A DNA stretch of 64,000 nucleotides. Origin: Limosilactobacillus ingluviei DSM 15946. GTDB taxonomy: Bacteria > Bacillota > Bacilli > Lactobacillales > Lactobacillaceae. The notes below the pieces were generated by a model. The model saw only the letters and a list, made by a program, of their open reading frames with translations, was not told the DNA's origin and did no database searches. Position numbers and translations under genes: made by a program. Positions 18,519 through 27,540 of this stretch are shown in pieces; positions within the stretch are counted from its first letter, which is position 1; each line of letters begins with the position of its first letter. The stretch spans positions 22,166 through 86,165 of the forward strand of contig NZ_AZFK01000076.1 of NCBI RefSeq assembly GCF_001435775.1, given 5' to 3'.

Positions 18519-19384
18519 AACAGCAAGAAAAGGGCTTTTTTAACAGCACCTGGTTTTACCGCATTATTTCCTTGATTTTGGCCTTAGTGCTGTTTATGTA
18601 CGTCAATGGCAGCAAGGATGGCTTTTTGCGGCAAACAACACGGGATGGCAATACGACGGCGTTAATGTCTAATAAGACCGTCACGATGAAGATGCCGTTG
18701 GATTTGACGGTTGACAGTCAGCGTTACGTGGTTTCGGGGTATCCCCAATACGTGAAGGTCAAAATCAGTGGGCCAGCTGCGTTGGTGACGACGACGACCA
18801 ATACCCAAAACTTTAAGGTGTACGCCAACCTGCGGGAGCTGGGCAGTGGCAAGCATACCGTGAAATTGAAGACTTCGGGCTTAAACGCCGAGCTGCGCGC
18901 CACGATTAATCCGACAACGATCGATGTGAACATTCAACCGCGCACGACGACGGTCAAACCAGTCGAGGTGCGCTTGAGTGCCAAGACGGTGAATGGCAAC
19001 TATCGGGTTGGCACTCCCAAGGCCGCTTTGAATACCGTGCAAGTCACCGGGGCCAAAAGCGAGGTTAAACGGGTGGTCAAGGTGATTGCCATGGTGAATG
19101 TGCCTAAGGATGCTACCAGTGATTTGCATCGCCAGGTGACCTTGCAGGCGATTGACCGCCGCGGGCGGACGGTTAACGTGGTCGTCATGCCAAGTACCCT
19201 GAACGTGACGGTCCCGATTGACGCGGGCAAGGCGGCCAGTGAAACCAGCACCAGCAGCCAGGCGGCCAGTGAGACCTCGGCGTCGGCCAGTTCGGCGGCC
19301 GACCCAGCCGCGGCTGATCAGACCCAAACCAGTAAGGCGCAGACTAGTTCGAGCGTTAAAGCCAGCAGCAACAGTGAAGAATAA
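18515..19384 (+). CDS. cdaR: CdaA regulator CdaR (YbbR-domain protein)
   Basis: Membrane-anchored partner of CdaA with extracytoplasmic YbbR repeats. An N-terminal hydrophobic helix (FYRIISLILALVLFMYVNG) anchors it, followed by about three YbbR beta-rich repeats (for example YPQYVKVKISGPAALV, NTVQVTGAKSEVKRV). From about residue 234 the protein ends in a low-complexity Ser/Ala/Thr/Gln tail of some 55 residues that would lie in the cell wall. The start is the GTG inside the cdaA stop. The tail is unusual and may be a wall spacer or length-variable linker. Confidence 0.93.
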   Translation: MKQQEKGFFNSTWFYRIISLILALVLFMYVNGSKDGFLRQTTRDGNTTALMSNKTVTMKMPLDLTVDSQRYVVSGYPQYVKVKISGPAALVTTTTNTQNFKVYANLRELGSGKHTVKLKTSGLNAELRATINPTTIDVNIQPRTTTVKPVEVRLSAKTVNGNYRVGTPKAALNTVQVTGAKSEVKRVVKVIAMVNVPKDATSDLHRQVTLQAIDRRGRTVNVVVMPSTLNVTVPIDAGKAASETSTSSQAASETSASASSAADPAAADQTQTSKAQTSSSVKASSNSEE

Positions 19385-19390
19385 TTAAAT

Positions 19391-19416
19391 TGCCCCGCCG
19401 GTCGTTTGGCGGGGGC
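19391..19416 (+). other. GC-rich hairpin between cdaR and glmM
   Basis: GCCCCGCC pairs with GGCGGGG(G)C around a GGTCGTTT loop. There is no following T tract, so it is more likely an mRNA stability or processing element than a terminator. Confidence 0.45.
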
Positions 19417-19436
19417 TGAATTGGAGGAAATTCGTA

Positions 19437-20786
19437 ATGAAGTTAAAATATTTTGGGACCGACGGGGTTCGCGGGGTTGCAAACCAAGAATTAAGTCCGG
19501 AATTGGCCTTTCGGGTGGGGCGTGCCGGGGGGTACGTCCTGACGCGGCACTCTGATCGAAAACGGCCCCAGGTCTTAGTCTCGCGGGATACCCGGGTTTC
19601 GGGGGAGATGTTGGAAAGTGCCCTGATTGCTGGACTTTTGTCGGTTGGAATTGAAGTCTTGCGCTTAGGGGTGGTGACGACCCCGGGGGTAGCTTATTTG
19701 GTCCGGGCCCAAGAAGCGGATGCTGGGGTGATGATTACGGCCTCGCACAACCCGATTGAATATAACGGGATCAAGTACTTTGGGAGTGACGGTTTCAAAC
19801 TTTCTGATGAATTAGAATACGAAATTGAACAGCTCTTGGATGCGCCCACCGATGAACTGCCCCGTCCCGCCGCGGCCGGGTTGGGGGTCGTGGATGATTA
19901 TAAAGAAGGCGCCTTAAAGTATACGTCCTTCTTGGAACAAACGATTGCTACGGATCTGACCGGGTTAAAGGTGGTCGTTGATGCGGCAAATGGGGCAACG
20001 AGCGGCTTTATTGCCAATTTATTTGCTGACCTAAATGTTGACTTGATTCCGATTCATGATCAACCAGATGGTTTGAATACGAACTTAGATTGTGGTTCAA
20101 CGCACCCGGCCAGCTTACAAGCCGCCGTGGTTGAACACCAAGCTGATCTGGGGATTGCCTTTGATGGGGATGGCGACCGGTGTATTGCCGTTGACCACGA
20201 AGGCAAGCTGGTTGATGGTGACAAGATCATGTACATTTGCGGCAAGAACATGGAAGAAAACGGCCGCTTAAAGCAAGATACGGTCGTTACAACGGTCATG
20301 AGCAACTTGGGGATGTACAAGGCACTGGAAGCGCACGGCATGAAGAGCGTCAAGACCAAGGTGGGGGATCGCTACGTGGTCGAAGAAATGCTCAAGCACG
20401 GCTACAACCTCGGGGGCGAACAATCCGGTCACATTATCTTCTTGGATCACAATACGACGGGGGATGGGATGCTAACGGCCTTGCAATTGCTGCAAGTGGT
20501 TAAGTCCACGGGGCGGACGCTCAAGGACTTAGCGGCCGAGGTGACCACTTATCCGCAAGAATTGGTCAACATCACGGTCGCGGATAAGGAAGCGGCAATG
20601 ACCAATCCCCAATTGCAAGCGATTATCGCCGAAGTGGAAACGGAAATGAACGGTGACGGCCGGATTTTGGTGCGGCCAAGCGGGACGGAACCGCTCTTGC
20701 GGATCATGGCCGAAGCGCCAACCAAGGAATTGGTGCACGACTACGTCAGCCGGATTGCGGCGGTCGCTGAAGCTGAATTTAAATAA
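19437..20786 (+). CDS. glmM: Phosphoglucosamine mutase GlmM
   Basis: Converts glucosamine 6-phosphate to glucosamine 1-phosphate for UDP-GlcNAc. The 449-residue alpha-D-phosphohexomutase has the phosphoserine loop TASHNP at S103, the magnesium loop FDGDGDR, the sugar-binding GGEQSGH and the C-terminal phosphate loop [15 protein letters not shown] precedes the ATG. It is third in the cdaA-cdaR-glmM unit, ends at a terminator, and its substrate is produced by glmS encoded next. Confidence 0.98.
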   Translation: MKLKYFGTDGVRGVANQELSPELAFRVGRAGGYVLTRHSDRKRPQVLVSRDTRVSGEMLESALIAGLLSVGIEVLRLGVVTTPGVAYLVRAQEADAGVMITASHNPIEYNGIKYFGSDGFKLSDELEYEIEQLLDAPTDELPRPAAAGLGVVDDYKEGALKYTSFLEQTIATDLTGLKVVVDAANGATSGFIANLFADLNVDLIPIHDQPDGLNTNLDCGSTHPASLQAAVVEHQADLGIAFDGDGDRCIAVDHEGKLVDGDKIMYICGKNMEENGRLKQDTVVTTVMSNLGMYKALEAHGMKSVKTKVGDRYVVEEMLKHGYNLGGEQSGHIIFLDHNTTGDGMLTALQLLQVVKSTGRTLKDLAAEVTTYPQELVNITVADKEAAMTNPQLQAIIAEVETEMNGDGRILVRPSGTEPLLRIMAEAPTKELVHDYVSRIAAVAEAEFK

Positions 20787-20800
20787 AACCATCCGATGTG

Positions 20801-20831
20801 GCGGGAAAGGCAGTGGCCTTCCCGCTTTTTT
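20801..20831 (+). terminator. Terminator of the cdaA-cdaR-glmM unit
   Basis: GCGGGAAAGGC pairs with GGCCTTCCCGC, followed by six T. Confidence 0.85.
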
Positions 20832-20891
20832 CGTGGGCAAGCGCCTAGACCACCTGACCATTCATCGCTAGACCAATTAGAGGGAGAATAT

Positions 20892-20920
20892 TTGACAAGC
20901 GTTAATAAACCCACTAATAT
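20892..20920 (+). promoter_or_regulatory. Promoter of glmS
   Basis: Perfect TTGACA, 17-base spacer, TAATAT. The predicted leader is about 70 bases, too short to hold a glmS ribozyme. Confidence 0.75.
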
Positions 20921-20935
20921 ACTAAGAGTTAGTGG
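20911..20935. promoter_or_regulatory. Inverted repeat overlapping the glmS -10
   Basis: CCACTAA and TTAGTGG, seven-base arms 11 bases apart, cover the -10 hexamer and the likely start point, a typical repressor position. The regulator is unknown. Confidence 0.45.
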
Positions 20936-20962
20936 ATTAAATTAAACAAATTGGTTTGGAGC

Positions 20963-20978
20963 ACTGATCTATACCAAT
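20963..20978. promoter_or_regulatory. NagR/DasR-type (dre) operator in the glmS leader
   Basis: ACTGATCTATACCAAT matches 14 of 16 positions of the ATTGGTCTATACCAAT palindrome bound by GntR/HutC-family NagR in lactic acid bacteria and streptococci (recalled family knowledge). Its place in the 5' leader would allow roadblock repression relieved when amino-sugar phosphates are plentiful. Confidence 0.55.
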
Positions 20979-20999
20979 AGAAAAGGATGGAAAAGCATT

Positions 21000-22820
21000 A
21001 TGTGTGGAATTGTTGGGGTTACGGGGACTGATAAGTCAGTCGCCATCCTGATTGATGGTTTAAAGCGCTTGGAATACCGGGGGTATGATTCCGCTGGGAT
21101 TTACGTTAACGATCAAGCAGGACATGATTTTTTGATTAAGCGCGCGGGGCGGATTGCCAACTTGGAAGGGGCCTTAACGCCTGAAGTACAAGGCTTAGCC
21201 GGAATTGGGCATACCCGGTGGGCCACCCACGGGGAACCGAACCAAGCCAATGCGCACCCGCAATACTCGGCGGACCAACGCTTCTACTTGGTTCACAACG
21301 GGGTGATTGAAAACTACAAGGATCTTAAAGCAGAATACTTAAGTGATGTTCAATTTAAGAGCCAAACTGACACCGAAGTCATTGTCCAATTGGTAGACAA
21401 GTTTGTGACCGCCTACGAAATGGATACCAAGGCGGCCCTGTTAAAGGTTTTGCGTTTGATCTCGCGGGATTCTTCGTACGCGTTTGCCCTGATGGACCGC
21501 GAACAACCAGATACCTTGTACGTGGCCAAGAATAAGAGTCCGCTCTTGGTCGGGATTGGCCAAGGTTACAACATGGTGGGGTCCGATGCGATTTCGATGT
21601 TGAAGCAAACTAATGAATTCATGGAAATCGAAGACCATGAATTGGTCATCGTCAAGCCTGATCACGTGACGATTGAAAGTTTCACGAATGAAGAAAAGCA
21701 CCGGGATACCTTTACGGTCGACATGGATCCGGATGCGGCCGACAAGGGCGCTTACCCCTTCTACATGCTCAAGGAAATTGATGAACAACCAGCGGTAATG
21801 CGGCGCCTGGTTCAAGAATACCTGGGGGCGGATGGCCAACCTCAAATCAATACCGAACTGTTGGCCCAAATGAAGGCTGCCGACCACCTCTACATTATTG
21901 GGGCGGGGACCAGCTACCACGCTGGCTTGATTGGGGCCCGCTTGTTTGAACGGTTGGCACAAGTCCCAACGACGGTTCACATTTCATCCGAATTTGCTTA
22001 TGAACAACCTCTGTTGAGTGATAACCCCTTTTTTATTTTCCTTTCCCAAAGTGGGGAAACGGCGGACAGCCGGGAAGTGCTGGTGCACGTCAACGAAAAT
22101 CATTGGCCAAGCCTGACGATTACCAATGTTGATAAGTCGACCCTGTCCCGGGAAGCTACCCACACCCTCTTGTTGTACGCGGGGCCAGAAATTGCCGTGG
22201 CCTCCACCAAGGCCTACACGGCCCAAGTGGCGGTCCAAGCGATCTTAGCCAAGGCCTTAGGTGAATTTGTGGGTAATCAAGCGGCCCAAAGCTTTGATAT
22301 CAAGGATGAATTGGCCAAGGTTGCCAATGGGATGCAAGCCTTGGTTGACAGCAAGGAAGAGATTGAAGCAATTGCGGCCAATGCACTGGCTAAGCCACGC
22401 AATGCCTTTTACATTGGGCGGGGGATTGACTGGGCGGTTTCCCTGGAAGCGGCGCTGAAGTTAAAGGAAATCTCCTACGTGCAAGCAGAAGGCTTTGCCT
22501 CGGGCGAATTAAAGCACGGGACGATTGCTTTGATTGAAAAGGACACGCCGGTGGTCGGGATTATCACCCAGGACCGTACGGCCGGCTTGACCCGGAGCAA
22601 CTTAGAAGAAACGGCGGCCCGGGGGGCCAATGTCTTAACGATCGCTGCGCGCCACTTAGCCAAGGAAGACGATGCGATCATCTTGCCGGATGTTGATCCA
22701 ATGATTGCCCCGCTCTTAAGTGTCGTACCAGCGCAACTGTTGGCCTACTACACCAGCTTGGGTAAGGGCTTGGATGTTGATAAGCCGCGGAACTTAGCGA
22801 AGAGTGTGACGGTGCAATAA
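21000..22820 (+). CDS. glmS: Glutamine--fructose-6-phosphate aminotransferase (isomerizing)
   Basis: Makes glucosamine 6-phosphate from fructose 6-phosphate and glutamine, the entry step to amino-sugar and wall synthesis. The protein (606 residues) begins MCGIVGVTG, giving the N-terminal nucleophile Cys after Met removal, and the glutaminase domain continues with RWATHGEPNQ and HNGVIENY. Two SIS sugar-isomerase domains follow (GAGTSYHAGLIG, SQSGETADS; YIGRGIDWAVSLEAALKLKEISY) and it ends DKPRNLAKSVTVQ as usual. It has its own promoter and operator-like sites, separate from glmM. The following terminator closes the unit. Confidence 0.98.
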   Translation: MCGIVGVTGTDKSVAILIDGLKRLEYRGYDSAGIYVNDQAGHDFLIKRAGRIANLEGALTPEVQGLAGIGHTRWATHGEPNQANAHPQYSADQRFYLVHNGVIENYKDLKAEYLSDVQFKSQTDTEVIVQLVDKFVTAYEMDTKAALLKVLRLISRDSSYAFALMDREQPDTLYVAKNKSPLLVGIGQGYNMVGSDAISMLKQTNEFMEIEDHELVIVKPDHVTIESFTNEEKHRDTFTVDMDPDAADKGAYPFYMLKEIDEQPAVMRRLVQEYLGADGQPQINTELLAQMKAADHLYIIGAGTSYHAGLIGARLFERLAQVPTTVHISSEFAYEQPLLSDNPFFIFLSQSGETADSREVLVHVNENHWPSLTITNVDKSTLSREATHTLLLYAGPEIAVASTKAYTAQVAVQAILAKALGEFVGNQAAQSFDIKDELAKVANGMQALVDSKEEIEAIAANALAKPRNAFYIGRGIDWAVSLEAALKLKEISYVQAEGFASGELKHGTIALIEKDTPVVGIITQDRTAGLTRSNLEETAARGANVLTIAARHLAKEDDAIILPDVDPMIAPLLSVVPAQLLAYYTSLGKGLDVDKPRNLAKSVTVQ

Positions 22821-22894
22821 TTTATTGATCTGATCGCATAGAAAACAACCTAAGAAACTATCTTTTCGGCTAAATCTTAGCAAGTAGCAACAAA

Positions 22895-22946
22895 AAAAGC
22901 GCTAGAAATCAACGTTTTCAGTAACGTGGTTTCTAGCGCTTTTGAA
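22895..22946 (+). terminator. Terminator after glmS
   Basis: AAAAGCGCTAGAAA pairs perfectly with TTTCTAGCGCTTTT around an internal smaller hairpin; T-rich exit. It may also serve the convergent reductase gene. Confidence 0.85.
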
Positions 22947-22981
22947 TTTTTAAGACTTTTTTCCCAACTTCTTTTTGTGTG

Positions 22982-23968
22982 TTAATCGGGATCCTGAAGC
23001 GACTTGCCCGCCCGGGTGGCCTGGAAGCCCTTGAAGGCGGCAGTAATCGTCTGGTACTCGGCGTCGCTTAAGGCAACGTTCATTGCTTGGGCGTTGGCCT
23101 CGACTTGCTGAGCTCGTTTGGCCCCGGGAATCACGGCGCTGATCAATGGGTTTTGCAAGTACCAAGCCAAGATGACCTGGGTGACGGTGGCGTTGTGGGC
23201 CGCGGCAATTGGCCGGACTTGCTCCACTGCCGCTAAAATCTGGCTGAAGCGGGGCTCCTTAAAGTCAGCAATCTGGCTGCGAATGTCATCGGCCGGAAAT
23301 TCCACCAGGTGATCATACTTCCCGGTCAGCAAACCAGACGCCAGGGGGAAGTATGGCACGAAGCTGATCTGGTGGTCATGCAAGTAATCGAGCAGACCAT
23401 CAGTCAGGTGGTCTTGGTGCAAGAGGCTAAACTCGTCTTCTACCACGTCGACATAACCATCGGCGTTGGCGGCTTTAATTTGGGCCAAACTGAAGTTGGA
23501 GACCCCGATCGCCCGGATTTTTCCTTGCTCTTTTAAGCGTTGCAAAGCCCCCACGGCTTCGGCTTTGGGGGTGTCATGATCAGGGAAGTGAATATAGTAG
23601 ATATCCAAGTAATCAGTTTGCAGTCGCCGTAAGCTGGCTTCAACTTGGGCGGTCAAAAAGGCGGGGTCATTATTGATGACTTCTTCACCGCTGGAGAAAT
23701 CATGCGCCCCTTTGGTAGCGATCACCAAGTCTGGGCGGTGATGATGTTGGATGACTTCGCCAATCAATTCTTCGGAGTGCCCTAAGCCATAAACATAGGC
23801 AGTATCTAATAAATTAATCCCATTGGCGATGGCCGCGTCGACCAGTTGCTTACCGGCGTGGTCGTCAAGGGCGTGAAAAAGATTATGCCCCCCGACCGCA
23901 TTGGTTCCCAGGCCGAGCGGATTAGCGACCACTTCTGATTTACCAAATGTAACAGGTTTAATCCTCAT
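22982..23968 (-). CDS. Aldo/keto reductase
   Basis: NADPH-dependent carbonyl reductase of 328 residues with a TIM-barrel fold. The catalytic tetrad is visible: Asp and Tyr in NLLDTAYVYG, Lys in LVIATKGAH, and His in DIYYIHFPDHD; AIGVSNFSLAQI and the C-terminal VIPGAKRAQQVEANAQA cofactor loop complete the pattern. The group resembles YdhF/general stress-type oxidoreductases; substrate is not readable. I start at ATG 23968, with AAAGGAAGG eleven bases before it; a GTG nine bases upstream is in frame but too near that site. It is divergent from the DUF5692 gene. Confidence 0.88.
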   Translation of the reverse strand: MRIKPVTFGKSEVVANPLGLGTNAVGGHNLFHALDDHAGKQLVDAAIANGINLLDTAYVYGLGHSEELIGEVIQHHHRPDLVIATKGAHDFSSGEEVINNDPAFLTAQVEASLRRLQTDYLDIYYIHFPDHDTPKAEAVGALQRLKEQGKIRAIGVSNFSLAQIKAANADGYVDVVEDEFSLLHQDHLTDGLLDYLHDHQISFVPYFPLASGLLTGKYDHLVEFPADDIRSQIADFKEPRFSQILAAVEQVRPIAAAHNATVTQVILAWYLQNPLISAVIPGAKRAQQVEANAQAMNVALSDAEYQTITAAFKGFQATRAGKSLQDPD

Positions 23969-24126
23969 TGCGTACACCTTCCTTTGAAATCGGTTGCAAA
24001 AGTTGGTTTTATTATACCGCGCTTGGCGGGTGGTTCAAAGTCTATCCCGATTTGAAATTAAAATTCTAATCTGTTCTGCTTGAGGACGAATGTAGCCGAT
24101 TAGAGCGCGCGTCGCAAATTAACGTT

Positions 24127-24135
24127 TGTTATAAT
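24127..24135 (+). promoter_or_regulatory. Extended -10 promoter of the DUF5692 gene
   Basis: TGTTATAAT (TG-n-TATAAT) with no good -35, ten bases before the cre box. Confidence 0.55.
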
Positions 24136-24145
24136 ATAAGTATAA

Positions 24146-24159
24146 AGAAAACGCTTACA
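24146..24159 (-). promoter_or_regulatory. CcpA catabolite-responsive element (cre)
   Basis: On the minus strand TGTAAGCGTTTTCT, which fits every position of the cre consensus TGWAARCGYTWNCW. It lies just downstream of the -10, where bound CcpA-HPr blocks transcription, so the membrane-protein gene is probably repressed on glucose. Confidence 0.7.
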
Positions 24160-24179
24160 AACGGGGAGGGGTGAGTAAA

Positions 24180-25217
24180 ATGTTATTCCAAGTGTATGGC
24201 GATGGGGCCCTGTGGCAATTTTGTGGTTGGTTGATGGTCTTTGTTGGTTTGGTACTAGCCAATGAAATTGCGCGGCGCTCAAAGGCTGGGGGGATTTTCT
24301 TCTTCCTGGTGTTGCCAGCCATTCTTTCGGTTTATTTTATTACGATTTATGTTTGTGCCGCCCAGGGGCAAAGTTGGGCTTTGCACAACCAAACCTATGT
24401 GCATATGAACAGTTGGTTCCACTATGCTAAACTGTACGCAGCCACGGCCGGTTGTATCGGATTTATGATGTTAAAGTACGATTGGTGGTTGGGCAAAGCG
24501 CATTGGTTTAAGTGCTTCCCGTTTGTCATCGTGGCGATCAACATCTTAATTGCCGTTGGGAGTGACTTCCAATCTGCCATCACTGGCTTGATGCACTTGG
24601 CACACGGCCAATCGCAATGGTGGCTGTCCTCTGAAGGCGTCTGGCTCTATGGCGGCTGGTGGAACATCGTCAATGGTCTGGCGGGAATTTTAAACATCTT
24701 CTGTATGACTGGTTGGTGGGCGATTTATTCTTCCAAGAATCAACAAGATATGTTGTGGCCTGATATGACCTGGCTGTTTATCTTAGCTTATGATCTGTGG
24801 AACTTTGAGTACACGTACGCCAACTTGCCAACCCACGCTTGGTACTGTGGGGTTGCCCTGTTGCTGGCGCCAACCTTTGCCGCGGCGTTTTGGAACAAGG
24901 GGGGCTGGATTCAAAACCGGGCCTTTACTTTATCGATTTGGTGTATGTTTGCTCAAGTCTTCCCGCTGTTCCAAGATACCGGGAAATTTGCCGTTTTGCC
25001 CGTCCTGTACCGCGATGGCGTGATGAATGCGGCGGTGCACCCAGGGGCGGCAGATCCGGTGGCGATGGGTGTGATTGCGATCATTGCCTTGGCAGTCAAC
25101 GTGATCGTCTTGGGGATCATCATTAAACGGGCTAAGCAATTGGGGATCAACCCATACACGCACGAAGTCTTTGTGGGCACCAAGGACTACGATGAAGCCT
25201 ATGCGCGTTCTCTTTAG
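24180..25217 (+). CDS. DUF5692-type multi-pass membrane protein
   Basis: Membrane protein of about 345 residues with roughly nine to ten hydrophobic segments and a marked abundance of Trp and Tyr (for example SQWWLSSEGVWLYGGWWN, DMTWLFILAYDLWNFEYTYANLPTHAWY). The sequence is what I recall of the DUF5692 family of Firmicutes, whose function is unknown. The ATG at 24180 is preferred over an in-frame GTG at 24171, which lies inside the GGGGAGGGG ribosome site. A cre box between promoter and gene points to carbon catabolite repression, so a role in carbohydrate use or secondary carbon sources is plausible, but no catalytic or transporter motif is seen. Confidence 0.7.
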   Translation: MLFQVYGDGALWQFCGWLMVFVGLVLANEIARRSKAGGIFFFLVLPAILSVYFITIYVCAAQGQSWALHNQTYVHMNSWFHYAKLYAATAGCIGFMMLKYDWWLGKAHWFKCFPFVIVAINILIAVGSDFQSAITGLMHLAHGQSQWWLSSEGVWLYGGWWNIVNGLAGILNIFCMTGWWAIYSSKNQQDMLWPDMTWLFILAYDLWNFEYTYANLPTHAWYCGVALLLAPTFAAAFWNKGGWIQNRAFTLSIWCMFAQVFPLFQDTGKFAVLPVLYRDGVMNAAVHPGAADPVAMGVIAIIALAVNVIVLGIIIKRAKQLGINPYTHEVFVGTKDYDEAYARSL

Positions 25218-25260
25218 TTGCAATAGTGAAGTGCATATAATATGTAGAAGTTTGCTTTAA

Positions 25261-25304
25261 GCAGGGCTTGGTTAGCCGGTTGGCCAACCGGGGCCTGCTT
25301 TTTT
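25261..25304 (+). terminator. Terminator of the DUF5692 gene
   Basis: GCAGG...CCGGTTGG pairs with CCAACCGG...CCTGC, followed by TTTTTT. Confidence 0.85.
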
Positions 25305-25355
25305 GTGCGGTTAAGTGACACGAAACCGGTTTTTTACTTTTTTGACGAAAAAACC

Positions 25356-25384
25356 TTGATCTCCCGCGCCCTTTCTAGTATTAT
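25356..25384 (+). promoter_or_regulatory. Promoter of the S10 ribosomal protein cluster
   Basis: TTGATC, 17-base spacer, TATTAT, with a second possible -35 (TTGACG) 14 bases upstream. The start point would be near 25,391. Confidence 0.65.
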
Positions 25385-25390
25385 AGAAAA

Positions 25391-25550
25391 AGTGCTGAAC
25401 GACCGGGGCGAGAAAGCCACTCCCCCAACGGTTTAGCTGGTCAAGCAATGAAGTGGAAGGTTGCGACACACCCGGTTGCTTTGCCACAGGATGTGGCGGT
25501 AATTTCCACGGAGCTAGTCAAATTTCAAATCTGACGAAGGAGGGAATACA
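25391..25550 (+). promoter_or_regulatory. Structured 5' leader of the S10 operon
   Basis: About 160 untranslated bases. An outer stem GTGGAA (25,453) with TTCCAC (25,504) encloses a perfect stem-loop GCCACA-GG-A-TGTGGC (25,483-25,497) and a single-stranded purine/pyrimidine stretch. Upstream, GACCGGGG pairs in part with CCCCCAA...GGTC. Such leaders carry autoregulation by a ribosomal protein in many bacteria (L4 in E. coli); whether this one does is inference. Confidence 0.5.
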
Positions 25551-25859
25551 ATGGCAAAACAAAAGATTCGTATTCGTTTAAAGGCTTACGAACACCGCGT
25601 TTTGGATGAATCAGCTGACAAGATTGTTGAAACTGCAAAGCGGACTGGTGCTCAAATTTCAGGTCCTATCCCGCTTCCTACTGAACGGACTCTCTACACG
25701 GTTATCCGTTCACCACACAAGTTCAAGAAGTCTCGGGAACAATTTGAAATGCGGACCCACAAGCGGTTGATCGACATTATCGACCCAACGCCAAAGACGG
25801 TTGATGCTTTGATGAAGCTCGACTTGCCAAGTGGTGTTGACATTGAAATCAAGCTTTAA
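25551..25859 (+). CDS. rpsJ: Ribosomal protein S10
   Basis: 30S head protein, also known as NusE in antitermination. The protein (102 residues) shows the [16 protein letters not shown] start and the [10 protein letters not shown] loop that enters the ribosome core. AAGGAGG precedes ATG. It opens the S10-spc-alpha supercluster and is heavily codon-biased. Confidence 0.98.
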   Translation: MAKQKIRIRLKAYEHRVLDESADKIVETAKRTGAQISGPIPLPTERTLYTVIRSPHKFKKSREQFEMRTHKRLIDIIDPTPKTVDALMKLDLPSGVDIEIKL

Positions 25860-25915
25860 TTTTAAACGTAACTACATTAAATAAACTAAAATCAAATTAA
25901 ATTGGAGGTGTACTC

Positions 25916-26578
25916 ATGACCAAGGGAATCTTAGGTAAAAAGGTCGGCATGACTCAAGTCTTCACTGACAACGGTGAATTGGTTCCAGTTACTGTTATTG
26001 ATGTAACGCCAAACGTTGTTCTGCAAGTCAAGACGGTTGAAAACGACGGTTACAACGCCGTTCAACTTGGTTTCGATGACAAGCGCGAAATCTTGAGCAA
26101 CAAGGCCGAACAAGGTCATGTAGCAAAAGCTAACACGAATCCTAAGCGCTTCATCGGTGAAATCCGCGACGCAGAATTAGGAGACGACATCAAAGTTGGT
26201 GACGAAATCAAGGCGGACGTATTCGCAGAAGGCGAAACGGTCGACGTTACGGGTGTCACTAAGGGTCATGGTTACCAAGGTAACATTCACAAAGATGGTC
26301 AACGGCGTGGGCCTATGGCACACGGTTCCCGTTACCACCGGCGTCCTGGTTCCTTGGGTGCGATCATCAACCACGTCTTCAAGGGTAAGAAGTTGCCAGG
26401 TCGGATGGGTAACAACACTCGGACGATGCAACACTTGAAGGTTGTTAAGGTTGACTTGGAAAACAACGTTCTGTTGATCAAGGGGAACGTACCAGGCGCA
26501 AACAAGTCCTACGTAACGATTAAGAACTCGGTTAAGGCAAACACGAAGAAGAGCCTTAGCAAGCAACACAACAACTAA
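25916..26578 (+). CDS. rplC: Ribosomal protein L3
   Basis: Early 50S assembly protein near the peptidyl transferase centre. 220 residues; starts [14 protein letters not shown] and carries the extended internal arm ([32 protein letters not shown]). GGAGGTG ribosome site; 19 bases before rplD. Confidence 0.98.
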   Translation: MTKGILGKKVGMTQVFTDNGELVPVTVIDVTPNVVLQVKTVENDGYNAVQLGFDDKREILSNKAEQGHVAKANTNPKRFIGEIRDAELGDDIKVGDEIKADVFAEGETVDVTGVTKGHGYQGNIHKDGQRRGPMAHGSRYHRRPGSLGAIINHVFKGKKLPGRMGNNTRTMQHLKVVKVDLENNVLLIKGNVPGANKSYVTIKNSVKANTKKSLSKQHNN

Positions 26579-26597
26579 GAAAGGAGGAAGTTAAGAT

Positions 26598-27221
26598 ATG
26601 ACTAGCGTTGCATTATACAACCAAGACGGTAGCCAAAACGGTACTGTTGAATTAAACGATGCGATCTTCGCGGTTGAAGTTAACCAAAACGCAGAATACG
26701 AAGCTATTCTTCGCCAACGCGCTTCGTTGCGCCAAGGGACTCACGCCGTTAAGAACCGCTCTGCCGTTCGCGGTGGTGGTAAGAAGCCATGGCGGCAAAA
26801 GGGGACTGGTCGGGCTCGGCAAGGTTCCATTCGCGCCCCACAATTCCGTGGTGGTGGGATCGTCTTTGGCCCAACCCCTCGTTCCTACAACTACCGGCTG
26901 CCACGCAAGGTTCGCCAACTGGCTATCAAGTCTGCTTTGACGGAAAAGGTAGCTGCTAACAGCTTTGTAGTTGTTGATGGGTTGAACTTTGACGCACCAA
27001 AGACGAAGGAATTCGCCGGTGTATTAAACAACTTAAACGTCAACGAAAAGACGCTGATCGTTGTAACTGACGATGACAAGTTTGCAGCTCTGTCTGCACG
27101 GAACTTGGCTAACGTGACGGTGGTTACTCCAGCCGGGGTTAACATCTTGAACGTTGTCGATGCTCAAAAGATCGTCATCACTAAGTCAGCTCTTTCTCAA
27201 GTAGAGGAGGTGCTCGCATAA
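26598..27221 (+). CDS. rplD: Ribosomal protein L4
   Basis: 50S protein lining the exit tunnel; macrolide contact and, in other bacteria, autoregulator of the S10 operon. 207 residues with the long tunnel loop ([20 protein letters not shown]). The stop and the start of rplW overlap by one base. Confidence 0.98.
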   Translation: MTSVALYNQDGSQNGTVELNDAIFAVEVNQNAEYEAILRQRASLRQGTHAVKNRSAVRGGGKKPWRQKGTGRARQGSIRAPQFRGGGIVFGPTPRSYNYRLPRKVRQLAIKSALTEKVAANSFVVVDGLNFDAPKTKEFAGVLNNLNVNEKTLIVVTDDDKFAALSARNLANVTVVTPAGVNILNVVDAQKIVITKSALSQVEEVLA

Positions 27222-27514
27222 TGGAAGCACGCGACATCATTTTACGTCCTGTAATTACGGAAGCATCAACTGCTGCCATGGACGCTAAGCGCTACACTTT
27301 CGACGTTGACTTACGAGCAACCAAGACGCAAGTTAAGAATGCGGTCGAAGAAATCTTCGATGTAAAGGTTGTGAAGGTTAACATCATGAACGTTAAGGGC
27401 AAGCAAAAGCGCCAAGGCCGGTTTGTCGGCTACACGAAGCGCCGTCGCAAGGCCATCGTTACGCTGTCCGCTGATTCCAACGAAATCAAGTTGTTCAGCG
27501 ATGACAACGAATAA
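27221..27514 (+). CDS. rplW: Ribosomal protein L23
   Basis: Tunnel-exit protein of 97 residues that docks trigger factor and SRP. Starts with [12 protein letters not shown], has the [16 protein letters not shown] helix and the basic loop [31 protein letters not shown] at the end of rplD serves as ribosome site. Confidence 0.98.
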   Translation: MEARDIILRPVITEASTAAMDAKRYTFDVDLRATKTQVKNAVEEIFDVKVVKVNIMNVKGKQKRQGRFVGYTKRRRKAIVTLSADSNEIKLFSDDNE

Positions 27515-27540
27515 TTTTTAAAGGTTAGGAGGAAAACACA

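Noticed and set aside
20921..20999. glmS ribozyme
   Set aside because: The leader is about 70 bases; the ribozyme needs roughly twice that and its core is not present.
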